40,788 bases of DNA, taken from Azospirillaceae bacterium. GTDB lineage: Bacteria > Pseudomonadota > Alphaproteobacteria > Azospirillales > Azospirillaceae. Shown piece by piece: positions 25,380 through 34,156 of this stretch. Every line of letters starts with the position of its first letter. Position 1 is the first letter of the stretch. The stretch covers positions 1 to 40,788 of the forward strand of contig JARLIO010000058.1 of the NCBI GenBank assembly GCA_031291675.1, given 5' to 3'. The translations under genes and the position numbers were made by a program. The notes under the pieces were generated by a model. It was given only the letters and a program-made list of their open reading frames with translations. It made no database searches and was not told where the DNA came from.

Positions 25380-25472
25380 ACCGTCGCCCTCGCGAACGCG
25401 GGGGCCCAGGGCCGCAAGCCCCGAACGATGGCGCCTGGGGCCCTGGATGCCCGCGTTCGCGAGCATGACGGT
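25380..25472. repeat. Large imperfect inverted repeat, REP-like
   Basis: Arm 1 (25380-25410) and arm 2 (25442-25472) are 31-base inverted copies, with about 26 of 31 positions matching. The core CTCGCGAACGCGGG pairs with CCCGCGTTCGCGAG. This is the pattern of repetitive palindromes common between genes in many proteobacteria. It lies between ihfB and lapA in a gene-free interval of about 320 bases (25187-25505) with no other feature. It could protect or end the ihfB transcript. Confidence 0.65.
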
Positions 25473-25505
25473 GGCGAGAGATCCTCTCATTGTCAGCAAC
25501 GCGAG

Positions 25506-25790
25506 CTACTCGTCGGTGTTCAGCCGCTCCCGGAGCTGTTTGCCGGTCTTGAAGAAGGGAATCGCCTTTTCGGTAACCTGAACCGAATCGCCAGTACGGG
25601 GATTGCGCCCGACCCGGGCGTCGCGTCGCTTGACCGAGAAGGCGCCAAAACCGCGCAACTCGACACGGTCACCCCGCGCCAACGCTTCGGAGATCTCATC
25701 GAAAATTGTTGTCACGATTTTTTCCACATCGCGTTGATAGAGATGTGGATTCAATTCAGCCAGACGCTGGATCAGCTCCGACTTGGTCAT
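25506..25790 (-). CDS. ihfB: Integration host factor beta subunit
   Basis: The 94-residue protein is a DNABII family member: [17 protein letters not shown], then [37 protein letters not shown] and the DNA-wrapping arm [11 protein letters not shown] with the Pro that intercalates DNA, ending [14 protein letters not shown]. The start Met-Thr-Lys-Ser-Glu-Leu and the position downstream of rpsA identify the beta subunit and not HU. It forms IhfAB, which bends DNA in replication, recombination and transcription. The ATG at 25790 has AAGGGGG upstream. The gene is on the same strand as rpsA, cmk and aroA, with 285 bases separating it from rpsA. Confidence 0.97.
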   Translation of the reverse strand: MTKSELIQRLAELNPHLYQRDVEKIVTTIFDEISEALARGDRVELRGFGAFSVKRRDARVGRNPRTGDSVQVTEKAIPFFKTGKQLRERLNTDE

Positions 25791-25814
25791 GACGCCCCCT
25801 TGCAAACGACTTTT

Positions 25815-25839
25815 CGGGGTCGAGACCGTCTTGACCCCG
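25815..25839. promoter_or_regulatory. 25-base palindrome in the ihfB leader
   Basis: CGGGGTCGAGAC (25815-25826) and GTCTTGACCCCG (25828-25839) are inverted copies with one G-T mismatch and a single central base. The element lies 25 to 49 bases upstream of the ihfB start. It is too tight to fold as a normal RNA hairpin without opening the centre, so an operator for a dimeric protein is as likely as a leader structure. No T-run follows. Confidence 0.4.
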
Positions 25840-26009
25840 TGTTTCGGTTCGAGAAGTCAACTTTCGCCCCGGTCCCCTGAAACCAGAATGGCCGGGGGCG
25901 GCGATGCCGATGAAATATGCGACCTCGTGCCAGCCTGCCAAAACGGCAGCCCCGGAGCAAGGATAAGAGCTTCTGGCGAAACGAATTTTTCGGGCTGTTG
26001 TCAAGCGAA

Positions 26010-26036
26010 CGGCCGCCGCGCGGAGCGCGGCGGCCG
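26010..26036 (-). terminator. Strong GC hairpin downstream of rpsA
   Basis: CGGCCGCCGCGC (26010-26021) and GCGCGGCGGCCG (26025-26036) form a perfect 12-bp stem with a three-base loop, 40 bases after the rpsA stop. On the minus strand no T-run follows immediately; an AAAAATTC stretch comes about 20 bases later. It may terminate or stabilise the rpsA transcript and separate it from ihfB. Confidence 0.5.
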
Positions 26037-26075
26037 CCGAAAGGGGGTCGGGATCGATCGTGATCCCGACCGGTG

Positions 26076-27812
26076 TCAAACCTCGTCGCGTTCCTTGGTC
26101 TGGGCCCGCTTCAGGGCCGCGCCAAGAATGTCGCCGAGGCTGGCGCCCGAGTCGGATGAACCGTACTCCTGCATGGCCGCCTTTTCCTCGTCCATTTCGC
26201 GCGCCTTGATCGACAGGCTGATACGGCGGCTGCCGCGATCGACCTGGGTCACCTTGGCGTCGATCTTCTCGCCGAGCGCGAAACGATCCGGCCGCTGTTC
26301 CGAGCGGTCGCGCGACAGGTCGGACTTGCGGATGAAGCCGACATAGCCGTCGCCGACGGCAACTTCGACCCCGGCATCGTTGACCGTGGTCACGGTGCAG
26401 GTGACGATCTCGCCCTTTTTCAGGCCTGCCGCGGCGGCTTCGAACGGATCGCTGGACAGCTGCTTGATGCCCAGGCTGATCCGCTCCTTCTCGACATCAA
26501 CGTCGAGAACCTTGACGCGGACATGGTCGGCCTTCTTGAACTCGGCAATCGCCTCTTCGCCCGACTTGTTCCAGTCGATATCGGACATGTGGACCATGCC
26601 GTCGATCTCGCCCGGCAGGCCGACGAACAGACCGAATTCGGTGATGTTCTTGACTTCGCCTTCGAGCTCGGTGCCCGGCGGGAACTTCTCGACGAAGCTT
26701 TCCCACGGATTGTCGAGGCACTGCTTGAGGCCCAGGCTGATCCGGCGCTTCTGCGGATCGACATCCAGCACCATGACCTCGACTTCCTGCGAGGTCGAGA
26801 CGATCTTGCCGGGATGGACGTTCTTCTTGGTCCAGGACATTTCCGAGACATGGACCAAGCCTTCGATCCCCGGCTCCAGCTCGACGAACGCGCCGTAGTC
26901 GGTGATGTTGGTGACGCGGCCCTTGAACTTGGCGCTTACCGGGTACTTGGCCTCGACGCCTTCCCAGGGATCGGCTTCCAGCTGCTTCATGCCCAGGCTG
27001 ATGCGCTGGGTTTCCGGATTGAAGCGGATGACCTGGACCGTGACGGTCTGACCGATCTGCAAGGCTTCGGACGGATGATTGATGCGGCGCCACGCGATAT
27101 CGGTGACGTGCAGCAAGCCGTCGACGCCACCCAGATCGACGAACGCGCCGTAATCGGTGATGTTCTTGACGACGCCCTGCAGAACCTGGCCTTCCTTGAG
27201 GTTGGCGACCAGTTCCGAGCGCGCTTCGGCCCGGCTCTCTTCGAGCACGGCACGACGCGAGACGACGATGTTGCCGCGCGACCGGTCCATCTTGAGGATC
27301 TGGAACGGCTGCGGGGTCCCCATCAGCGGCGAGATATCGCGCACCGGGCGGATATCGACCTGGCTGCCCGGCAGGAAGGCGATCGCGCCCGACAGATCAA
27401 CCGTGAAGCCGCCCTTGACCCGGCCGAAGATCACGCCGGTGACCCGGGTCTGGTCGGTGAAGGACCGTTCAAGCAGCGTCCAGGCCTCTTCGCGCTTGGC
27501 CTTTTCACGGCTCAGCACGGCCTCGCCGTTCTTGTCCTCCATCCGCTCCAGATAGACTTCGACGGTATCGCCCGGCTTCAGTTCGGCAGCCTGGCCGGGA
27601 CTGGCGAATTCCTTGAGGGGGACGCGCCCTTCTGATTTCAGCCCAACATCGATGAGAACCATATCGTTCTCAACCGCGAGCACCCGACCTTTGATCACGG
27701 TGCCTTCGAGGTTGTCTACGGTGCCGAGTGATTCGTTCAGTAGGGCGGCGAAGCTCTCCTTTTCCCCCAATTTGCCGAAATCATCCCCGGCTTTGACTGC
27801 TGCCTGTGCCAT
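26076..27812 (-). CDS. rpsA: 30S ribosomal protein S1
   Basis: The 578-residue protein contains six S1 (OB-fold) repeats. The repeated G-x-V-x-x-I-T-x-[YF]-G-x-[FL]-V-x-[LV] pattern is clear at GVVKNITDYGAFVDLGGVDGL, GRVTNITDYGAFVELEPGIEGL and GEVKNITEFGLFVGLPGEIDGM, with more diverged repeats at both ends. The ISLG[ML]KQ element follows each repeat. S1 delivers mRNA to the 30S subunit. The ATG at 27812 has AGGAG upstream (TTAGGAGTTTAA). It is the middle gene of the alphaproteobacterial cmk-rpsA-ihfB block. The C-terminus ends with SLGDILGAALKRAQ, a common alphaproteobacterial S1 tail. Confidence 0.99.
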   Translation of the reverse strand: MAQAAVKAGDDFGKLGEKESFAALLNESLGTVDNLEGTVIKGRVLAVENDMVLIDVGLKSEGRVPLKEFASPGQAAELKPGDTVEVYLERMEDKNGEAVLSREKAKREEAWTLLERSFTDQTRVTGVIFGRVKGGFTVDLSGAIAFLPGSQVDIRPVRDISPLMGTPQPFQILKMDRSRGNIVVSRRAVLEESRAEARSELVANLKEGQVLQGVVKNITDYGAFVDLGGVDGLLHVTDIAWRRINHPSEALQIGQTVTVQVIRFNPETQRISLGMKQLEADPWEGVEAKYPVSAKFKGRVTNITDYGAFVELEPGIEGLVHVSEMSWTKKNVHPGKIVSTSQEVEVMVLDVDPQKRRISLGLKQCLDNPWESFVEKFPPGTELEGEVKNITEFGLFVGLPGEIDGMVHMSDIDWNKSGEEAIAEFKKADHVRVKVLDVDVEKERISLGIKQLSSDPFEAAAAGLKKGEIVTCTVTTVNDAGVEVAVGDGYVGFIRKSDLSRDRSEQRPDRFALGEKIDAKVTQVDRGSRRISLSIKAREMDEEKAAMQEYGSSDSGASLGDILGAALKRAQTKERDEV

Positions 27813-28003
27813 TTAAACTCCTAAGGTTGACGTAGAGCGCTCCGGCGACCGTCGGCATCGAAATGAACGGTCCCTGAACGCCGCGCCGGGCCCCATGCCC
27901 GACGACTTGCAACACGCGACGGTCCGGGGTGTGCCCGGAAGCCCGTGTCCAAAAAAGCGCCGCGCGCCGGATCGTTGCGATGCCCCGGGGCTTTCGACCC
28001 CAG

Positions 28004-28060
28004 GGCGCCTCGCGATCACGAACCGGCTACGGCTCAAAACGGCTGGCGCCTCGCGATCAC
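28004..28060. repeat. 16-bp direct repeat between cmk and rpsA
   Basis: GGCGCCTCGCGATCAC occurs at 28004-28019 and again at 28045-28060, a 41-base period. The repeat lies in the 265-base interval between the cmk stop and the rpsA start. The sequence contains the TCGCGA palindrome. It may be a protein-binding pair in the rpsA leader or a chance duplication. A GC-rich dyad (GCCCCGGGG...CCCCAGGGC at 27981-28005) lies next to it. Confidence 0.5.
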
Positions 28061-28077
28061 AACCGCCGCCAACGACA

Positions 28078-28764
28078 TCAAGCGGCATCAGGCCCGATCC
28101 GCGAGCGGATAAAGCCCAAAGCCGCTTCGAACGCCTGATCGGCGGTCATATCGGAAGTATCGAGCACGAACGCATCGGCCGCCTTGACGAGCGGCGCCGT
28201 GGCCCGCTCGCTGTCGCGCCGATCCCGATCCTTCATGTCCGCGAGGACATGGCTATCTATAGCGTTGACCCCCCGCGCCTGCAACTCTTTCAGCCGGCGT
28301 TGTGCACGGACCTCGACCGATGCGGTGACGAAAAGCTTGGCGTCGGCGTCCGGGCAGATCACGGTGCCGACATCGCGGCCATCCAGGACCGCGCCAGCCG
28401 CGGCGCCGGGCGGATCGGCGGCAAATTCGCGCTGAAATCCCAAAAGTGCCGCCCGGACCTCGGGAATCGCCGCAACCGTCGAGGCGGCTTGGCCGACACG
28501 ATCGCTGCGAATCTCGGAATCGCGCAGCACCGCCGGGGCCCGTTCGGGGCACAGCGACCGGGCGGCCGTAATCGCCGCGGGACGATCAGTCGCCGAGTCG
28601 CCGTTGCGCAGCACGATCAATCCAACGGCGCGGTACAAGGACCCGGTGTCGAGATGGGCAAAACCGAGATGGTCGGCGATCCGCGCCGCGAGCGTTCCCT
28701 TGCCGCTGGCCGCGGGCCCGTCGATGGCAATGACGCGGGCCCGGGGCCGGGCGGATCCGATCAC
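28078..28764 (-). CDS. cmk: Cytidylate kinase
   Basis: The 228-residue protein has a P-loop [11 protein letters not shown] at 14-24, then [13 protein letters not shown] (CMP-binding), [35 protein letters not shown] and [29 protein letters not shown]. It phosphorylates CMP and dCMP. The start is GTG at 28764, whose GTGA overlaps the aroA stop, showing coupling; no better ATG is in the family position. The order aroA-cmk-rpsA is standard in this group. Confidence 0.98.
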   Translation of the reverse strand: MIGSARPRARVIAIDGPAASGKGTLAARIADHLGFAHLDTGSLYRAVGLIVLRNGDSATDRPAAITAARSLCPERAPAVLRDSEIRSDRVGQAASTVAAIPEVRAALLGFQREFAADPPGAAAGAVLDGRDVGTVICPDADAKLFVTASVEVRAQRRLKELQARGVNAIDSHVLADMKDRDRRDSERATAPLVKAADAFVLDTSDMTADQAFEAALGFIRSRIGPDAA

Positions 28765-30116
28765 GAGTTCGCCTCCGCGGGCTTGATCGCGCCGCCCAGG
28801 CTGTTGATCAAGGCGACGAATCCCGGGAAGCTGGTGTCGATGAAGGTGCCGTCATCGACCTGAACCGGCTGTGCCGTTGTAGCACCGAGCACCAGGAAGC
28901 TCATCGCGATCCGGTGATCCAGCGCGGTTGCGACGGTGGCGCCGCCGGCCGGGGGCCGGCCGGTGCCGTGGACGATCAGGCTGTCGGCGCCGGCTTCGAC
29001 CTTGGCACCACAGGCCGTCAAACCGTTGGCGATCATGGCCAGGCGATCGCTTTCCTTGACCCGCAGCTCTGCCAGGCCGTTCATCACCGTGGTGCCGTCG
29101 GCGCAGGCGGCGGCGACCGACAGGATCGGGTATTCGTCGATCATCGACGGTGCCCGCGATGCCGGCACCGTGACGCCGTGCAACGCGCTGGCGCGCACCC
29201 GCAAATCGGCGACCGGTTCGCCCGCTTCGATCCGGCGATTGTCGAACTGGATGTCGGCGCCCATCTCGATCAGGGTGTCGTAAAGCCCGGTGCGGCGCGG
29301 ATTGACCCCGACATCGAGGATTGTCACGTCCGAGTCCGGGCGCAGCAGGGCGGCGACGGTCAGGAATGCCGCAGAACTGGGATCGCCGGGGACATGGACC
29401 GTGCGACCGGTGATCTCCGGCTGACCGGTCACCGACACCGCCAGGGCGCCGTCCTCAAGGATTTCGGTCACCACCGTGACCCCGAAATGGCGCAGCATCA
29501 GCTCTGAATGGTCCCGGGTGGGCTGCGTCTCGATCACGGTCGTGATGCCCGCGGTATTGAGGCCGGCCAGCAGCACGGCGGACTTGACCTGGGCCGAGGG
29601 CACGGGCAGGCGATAGGTGATCGGAACGGTCTGGTCGCTGCCGATCAGGGCCAGGGGAAAGCGGCCGCGCGACCGGCTGACGACCTGGGCGCCCATTTGT
29701 TCCAGCGGCGTAATGACGCGGGCCATCGGACGCTTGACCAGGGATGCGTCTCCGGTGAAGAAGCTGGTCACGGGATGGCTGGCCAGCAGCCCCAGCAGCA
29801 ATCGGGCCGCGGTCCCGCTGTTGCCCATATCCAGGACCTGCTCGGACTCGCGCAGACCGCCGATGCCGACGCCGTGAACCCGCCAGATATCGGTTGGTGC
29901 GCCGGGATCGGCACGCTCGATCGTGGCGCCCAGGGCGGTCATGGCTGCCGCGGTGCGAAGCACGTCGTCGCCGGTCAACAGGCCGTGGATCACGGTTTCC
30001 CCGACGGCGATGGCGCCGATCATCAGGGCGCGGTGCGAGATTGATTTGTCCCCGGGGACACGGACGCGGCCCGACAGCGGACCGGTGGCAAGGGACTTGA
30101 GCGGCCGCAAGGGCAT
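28761..30116 (-). CDS. aroA: 3-phosphoshikimate 1-carboxyvinyltransferase (EPSP synthase)
   Basis: The 451-residue protein has [15 protein letters not shown] (Lys24 and Arg29, substrate contacts), [63 protein letters not shown] and [17 protein letters not shown]. Several stretches ([40 protein letters not shown]) resemble the class II, CP4-like enzymes. It transfers enolpyruvate from PEP to shikimate-3-phosphate in the aromatic pathway. The ATG at 30116 is the only start near the conserved N-terminus. It overlaps cmk by four bases and is divergent from the FYDLN gene. Confidence 0.98.
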   Translation of the reverse strand: MPLRPLKSLATGPLSGRVRVPGDKSISHRALMIGAIAVGETVIHGLLTGDDVLRTAAAMTALGATIERADPGAPTDIWRVHGVGIGGLRESEQVLDMGNSGTAARLLLGLLASHPVTSFFTGDASLVKRPMARVITPLEQMGAQVVSRSRGRFPLALIGSDQTVPITYRLPVPSAQVKSAVLLAGLNTAGITTVIETQPTRDHSELMLRHFGVTVVTEILEDGALAVSVTGQPEITGRTVHVPGDPSSAAFLTVAALLRPDSDVTILDVGVNPRRTGLYDTLIEMGADIQFDNRRIEAGEPVADLRVRASALHGVTVPASRAPSMIDEYPILSVAAACADGTTVMNGLAELRVKESDRLAMIANGLTACGAKVEAGADSLIVHGTGRPPAGGATVATALDHRIAMSFLVLGATTAQPVQVDDGTFIDTSFPGFVALINSLGGAIKPAEANS

Positions 30117-30337
30117 GTCGGTTTCCTCTCGGGTTCGGAAGGCGCCGTCTGTCTAGCATAGGGACGCCCAAGGGCGCATCACGGCGCGACGCGAATGGTT
30201 ATACCATTTCAGAAACCCAGAAAGCCGGATGTGCCGGGTCAGGAATCGACAGCGGGTTTGCGTTTAGTTTTGACAATCGGGCGTCGGCCATGGCAAAGGC
30301 CCCCCTGATCCCGATTTTGGTGATAAGGAGTTCAAGC

Positions 30338-30724
30338 GTGGCCAAGGCGGAATGGGGCACCAAGCGAATCTGCCCAAATTGCGGCGCGCGCTATTACGAT
30401 CTGCGCAAGGATCCACCGGTTTGTCCGAGCTGTGGCACCGCCTTCGATCCTGAGGCCTTGCTCAAGTCCCGGCGTACCCGGCCGAGCGCCGCCGAAGAGG
30501 TCAAGAAGGCCCCCGTCGTGCGTGACGACGAGGAAGTCGAGACCGAATTGGAGGGCGCGGCCGAGATCGATGAGGCGGCGGCGCCGGATCTCGCTGCGGG
30601 CGCAGAAGAGGTTGTCCAGGACGATGAAGAGGACGTGCTGCTCGAAGACGCGTCCGAGCTCGGCGAGGACGACGATATGGACGAAGTCGTCGATGTCGAC
30701 GATCCCGAAGAGGATGAGCGGTGA
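30338..30724 (+). CDS. FYDLN-acid family protein (TIGR02300)
   Basis: The 128-residue protein starts with KAEWGTKRICPNCGARYYDLRKDPPVCPSCG, a four-cysteine zinc-ribbon-like head (Cys12, 15, 29, 32) carrying the YYDL motif that names the family. After residue 50 it becomes strongly acidic, with runs of Asp and Glu up to the end (DPEEDER). The family is nearly confined to Alphaproteobacteria and has no established function; the acidic tail suggests a protein-binding or nucleic-acid-mimic role. The GTG at 30338 is chosen because AAGGAG precedes it and VAKAEWGTKR is the family start. The position divergent from aroA and next to a tRNA-Ala gene is typical. Confidence 0.93.
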   Translation: MAKAEWGTKRICPNCGARYYDLRKDPPVCPSCGTAFDPEALLKSRRTRPSAAEEVKKAPVVRDDEEVETELEGAAEIDEAAAPDLAAGAEEVVQDDEEDVLLEDASELGEDDDMDEVVDVDDPEEDER

Positions 30725-30875
30725 CAGCCCGAGTCGGTTGATGCCGTCGGAAACGAAAAAAAGACAACCGACGTGCATTTTCCTGTTGATCGGCGTTTCG
30801 GGCTGAGTATAGTCCGCCTCCACCGCCGGGGCACTCCAGAGCCCCTCTCCCAAGACGGAGCGCGGGCAGAGTTTC

Positions 30876-30951
<76 letters not shown>

Positions 30952-30959
30952 TTTTTACC

Positions 30960-30989
30960 AAGGGCTTAGTCGGAAACGACTAGGCCCTT
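30960..30989 (+). terminator. Terminator-like hairpin after tRNA-Ala
   Basis: AAGGGCTTAGTCG (30960-30972) and CGACTAGGCCCTT (30977-30989) pair over 13 positions with one G-T pair and a GAAA tetraloop. It begins nine bases after the tRNA. The T-tract is weak (TTT then GG), but the stem is very stable. Confidence 0.7.
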
Positions 30990-31127
30990 TGGTTCATCTG
31001 GTCTCCCGAAGCGGCGTGGGAAGCTTCCCGTTCTCAAGCGTGGTTTTCGACGCGCGATGGCCGCCGGTGTTGCGGTGTGATCGGGAGCGTTCGTGGTTCA
31101 GGCCATCAAGAAAAAGGCGCGAGCAGC

Positions 31128-31391
31128 ATGGCGTTCGACAATACGGGACCTCGGGGTCCGGGTTCCGAAAACCGCTCGAAGTTCCCGCGTCGCGGGCCAC
31201 GGCCGCCCAAGCCGGCCGGTTCGGCCGATGGGGCCCATCATCGCGCCCGGGGCGGCGGGTCGGCCGAGCAAAAACAGAATCAGTGGCTCGCCCGCGCGGT
31301 GGATGCGGAGCGCGCCGACGATCCCATCGAAGCCGAATTGTGCCGCCAGTACGCCGAACATTGGTTCCGCGTCTCCCGCGGTCAGGAATGA
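31128..31391 (+). CDS. Small protein with a DUF4167-like C-terminal helix region
   Basis: The 87-residue protein has a basic, Pro/Gly/Arg-rich, likely disordered first half (RSKFPRRGPRPPKPAG). A helical end, QNQWLARAVDAERADDPIEAELCRQYAEHWFRV, recalls the conserved core of DUF4167 proteins, where [RQ]-x-x-x-L-A-R-x-A and AEHY[FY]R occur. Known members are longer, about 200 residues or more, so this would be a short relative. The ATG at 31128 is chosen because it begins the compositionally consistent part; its ribosome binding site is poor. Function unknown. Confidence 0.5.
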   Translation: MAFDNTGPRGPGSENRSKFPRRGPRPPKPAGSADGAHHRARGGGSAEQKQNQWLARAVDAERADDPIEAELCRQYAEHWFRVSRGQE

Positions 31392-31946
31392 GCCGCGGCG
31401 GCACGCCGTCCTGAATCAGTTCGGGGCGATGGGGTCGTGACCGGGCCGCGGTCGTGCCGGCGATGCGGGCCGCCCGGGGTCGCCCGGGGGCGCATGCGCC
31501 GTCCTGGGCCGGTGTTTCGGGCCGTCGCCGATATTCTGCTGCGACTGTTGTAGAAAAGCTACGGTGGTTCCAGGGCTGCGTCTTGCGGTGCCGCGACCGG
31601 GGGTGATCGTTGCGGCGACCGGCGGTTCGAAGCTTTTCGTTTGACCTAAAGCTTTGGCGTCCGACCCAGGGCTTCCGGATCGCCGTGAACCTCGCGCCCT
31701 GCGTGATGGCCGCGGTCTATTTTCCACTACTCCAGGTGCCGTCCTGGCGCGATGGGGAATTGCCAACGCCGGCCATCGCCGGAGCGGACGGCTCTGCTTC
31801 GTCTCCAGGGCAAAATGCAGGGATGATTTATACTATACTTTTTAGTAGGACTGCATCACACCTTTGTGACGTCCATTCGACGCCGCGCTAATCAGCCATT
31901 AAGAATGCTGGACCACTATCGAGGTCATCCAATCACGGAGGTCGCT
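31392..31946. other. Gene-free interval of 555 bases with an AT-rich end
   Basis: I see no recognisable gene. The first 400 bases are GC-rich with only shadow frames. From about 31815 to 31935 the sequence turns AT-rich and holds TATACT at 31830-31835 inside TTTATACTATAC, a plausible -10 box for the next gene; no well-spaced -35 box is evident. A CGGAGG at 31936-31941 is the ribosome binding site of the next gene. Confidence 0.35.
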
Positions 31947-32342
31947 ATGGGACAGGTTCAGGACATGACTTTACGGGTCAGTCACAAGTCGTCGGTGTCG
32001 GCCGATTTGGATCCGGCATTCGGCAACACGATCATCCGTCGGATCTACTGGTGTGCACAGGCGGCAGCCCAGAAAGCGTCAATCACGGCCGAGGTGGCAC
32101 GCAAGATCGAACACCGGGTTATCGTCGATTTCATGTCCTCGGGGCTCGTCGCGATTCCGTCGGCCCTGATCGAGGCCGAAGGTCTGATCGTGGTTTGTGA
32201 CATGGACGCGACCGGGACGGCGACGATCATGAACCTGCTTGATCCCGATGATTATATCGCGCTGGTTGATCAGGCCCTGGATGACGATGTGCTGGGCATC
32301 CCGCACGCCGCTTATGGCGAAGAGTTCTGTACCCGGCATTGA
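31947..32342 (+). CDS. Hypothetical protein
   Basis: A 131-residue soluble protein that I do not recognise. It has no signal peptide or membrane helix. The N-terminal third (VSADLDPAFGNTIIRRIYWCAQAAAQKA) looks helical. The middle has alternating strands and helices (HRVIVDFMSSGLVAIPSALIEAEGLIVVCDMDATGTATIMNLLDPDDY), and the C-terminus is acidic. The ATG at 31947 has CGGAGG six bases upstream, better than the ATG at 31866. Codon use looks coding, with GC-rich third positions. It stands alone between two gene-free intervals. Confidence 0.7.
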   Translation: MGQVQDMTLRVSHKSSVSADLDPAFGNTIIRRIYWCAQAAAQKASITAEVARKIEHRVIVDFMSSGLVAIPSALIEAEGLIVVCDMDATGTATIMNLLDPDDYIALVDQALDDDVLGIPHAAYGEEFCTRH

Positions 32343-32651
32343 AGACCAGGGCCGCCGTTCCGATCGCAGCGACGACGATTTCGGCGGGACGGCCTTCGCA
32401 CCCCCTCCTCCGCGCGGCCGGCGCGCGGACCCGTCGCCCCTCCTTACTTGAAAGTCTGCGGATTTCTCCGGCCCGATTGCGCCCTGTCCCGGGCCGCGCC
32501 GATGCAACGCTTCCATCCTTGAAACGGCCCTGAAACGGGCTGGTTCGCCCGGCGGTTCCCGCTATGATGCGGGCATCTTCCCGTCGGTGCGGCGGCCGGG
32601 CTTCGGGTTCGTCCGGCGGCATTGAGGGGGTCCCTTCGGCTGGTGAATGCC
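32343..32651 (+). promoter_or_regulatory. purC upstream region with a candidate promoter
   Basis: This 309-base interval has no gene. A strong -10 box TATGAT is at 32563-32568 with CTGGTT (weak -35) 17 bases upstream at 32540-32545. A GC stem, CCGCGC/GCGCGG (32410-32415 and 32423-32428), may end the upstream transcript. I see no purine riboswitch core. Confidence 0.35.
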
Positions 32652-33653
32652 ATGAACACTGCAGACCTGATTGCCCATGTCGACAATGTGCTCCGCGACG
32701 CGACAATTGCCGAACTGCCTCGGCATTATCGGGGCAAGGTCCGCGATAATTATGATCTGCCCGACGGTCGACGCATCATCATCGCCAGCGACCGCCTGAG
32801 CGCCTTTGATCGGATCCTGACCTGCGTCCCGTTCAAGGGCCAGGTGCTGACCCAGACCGCCCGTTTCTGGTTCGAGGAAACCCGGGATATCTGCCCCAAC
32901 CATGTGATTGCCTATCCCGATCCCAACGTCGTCGTCTGCCAGCAATTGAAGATCATGCCGGTCGAAATTGTCGTCCGCGACTACATGGCGGGAACCACCG
33001 GGACCTCGATCTGGTCGATGTACCGCAAAGGCCAGCGCGATCTCTATGGGCTGCATTTCCCCGACGGGCTCCAGGAAAATCAAAAGTTGCCAGAAACCAT
33101 CATCACGCCAACGACCAAGGCTTTCGACGGCGGTCACGACGAACCCCTGTCGGCGGCCGAGATCGTCGATCGTGGTCTGCTGACGGCGGTGCAATGGCGG
33201 GAGGTGTCGGACCGTGCTCTTGCCTTGTTCGCCCGGGGGCGTGACATCGCCCGCGAGCGGGGTCTGATCCTGGTCGACACCAAATATGAGTTCGGTTTCG
33301 CCGACGACGGCGCGATCATCCTGGCGGACGAGATCCACACCCCCGACAGCAGTCGCTACTGGTTTGCCGCCAGCTACGCCGCGCGTCTCGCCGCGGGGCA
33401 GCGGCCCGAAAGTTTCGACAAGGACTTCGTCCGGACCTGGGTCACGGCCCGATGCGATCCCTACCGTGATCCGATTCCCGAAATCCCGGTCGCGGTGATC
33501 GCCGAGACCGCCCAGGTCTATATCCATGCGTTCGAGACCATCACCGGCCAGCGGTTCGCGGCACCATCAGCGGGGCCGGTCCTCGCGCGCATTCGCGATA
33601 ATCTGGCACGCTATCTGGGCGGGTTCACGATGGAAGCGACCGCGGACAATTGA
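32652..33653 (+). CDS. purC: Phosphoribosylaminoimidazole-succinocarboxamide synthase
   Basis: The 333-residue protein has the SAICAR synthetase motifs [73 protein letters not shown] and [14 protein letters not shown]. It joins aspartate to CAIR in purine synthesis. It is the longer form (about 300 residues or more, as in fungi and some bacteria) rather than the 235-residue E. coli type, and would be distinct from any short paralogue in the genome. The ATG at 32652 is chosen; a GTG three codons earlier is possible. Confidence 0.97.
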   Translation: MNTADLIAHVDNVLRDATIAELPRHYRGKVRDNYDLPDGRRIIIASDRLSAFDRILTCVPFKGQVLTQTARFWFEETRDICPNHVIAYPDPNVVVCQQLKIMPVEIVVRDYMAGTTGTSIWSMYRKGQRDLYGLHFPDGLQENQKLPETIITPTTKAFDGGHDEPLSAAEIVDRGLLTAVQWREVSDRALALFARGRDIARERGLILVDTKYEFGFADDGAIILADEIHTPDSSRYWFAASYAARLAAGQRPESFDKDFVRTWVTARCDPYRDPIPEIPVAVIAETAQVYIHAFETITGQRFAAPSAGPVLARIRDNLARYLGGFTMEATADN

Positions 33654-33850
33654 TGGCAATCCCCGGAGTCCCGGGATGACCGCGGCAATGTCGCCTGCCG
33701 GTGCGGGCGGCATTTTTACGCGGCGCCGGCCGGGGCAAAGGCGGCGGATCGGGTTTTTTCAGTTGAGACCCGTTCAAAAAGGGTCAAAACTCGGTACCAC
33801 GGCCTGCCTGGGTCGGCAGGTGCCGATACAACGATGCGGAGAGCACAAAA

Positions 33851-34018
33851 ATGACTTCCGATGCTCGCCTTGCCGCCCTGCGTGACAAACACGATCGTCT
33901 CGACCAAGCCATATGGGAAGAGGAAAAACGTTCGGCGCCGGATCAGATCGCGCTCAAACGAATGAAAGTTGAAAAATTACACCTTAAAGAAGAAATAGAC
34001 CGGGTTGGCGCAGACTAG
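33851..34018 (+). CDS. YdcH/DUF465 family small protein
   Basis: A 55-residue protein beginning MTSDARLAALRDKHDRLDQAIWEEE and ending LKRMKVEKLHLKEEIDRV. The pattern of two short helices, with LxxLrxxHdrLdxxI in the first and LKrxKLxLKdEI in the second, is that of YdcH (DUF465), a helical hairpin found singly or in pairs in alphaproteobacteria. Function unknown. The ATG follows GCGGAGAG at a good distance. The leader holds a CCTGCC/GGCAGG stem just upstream. Confidence 0.88.
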   Translation: MTSDARLAALRDKHDRLDQAIWEEEKRSAPDQIALKRMKVEKLHLKEEIDRVGAD

Positions 34019-34156
34019 CCGGTTGCGATCATTGCGGATATGCAGTCAGGAGAGCCAGGGCTGACAGCGATAATTGCCAGGCCTGGCGTTCCCTCTCGTC
34101 GCGAATGTTGTGATCGTATCCCGGTATTCTTTTGAGTTCGCCGGGAACCCGATTTA

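Noticed and set aside
31610-31891. A 93-codon plus-strand frame in the interval before the hypothetical gene
   Set aside because: It has no ribosome binding site, no recognisable motif, and its end crosses the AT-rich promoter region of the next gene.
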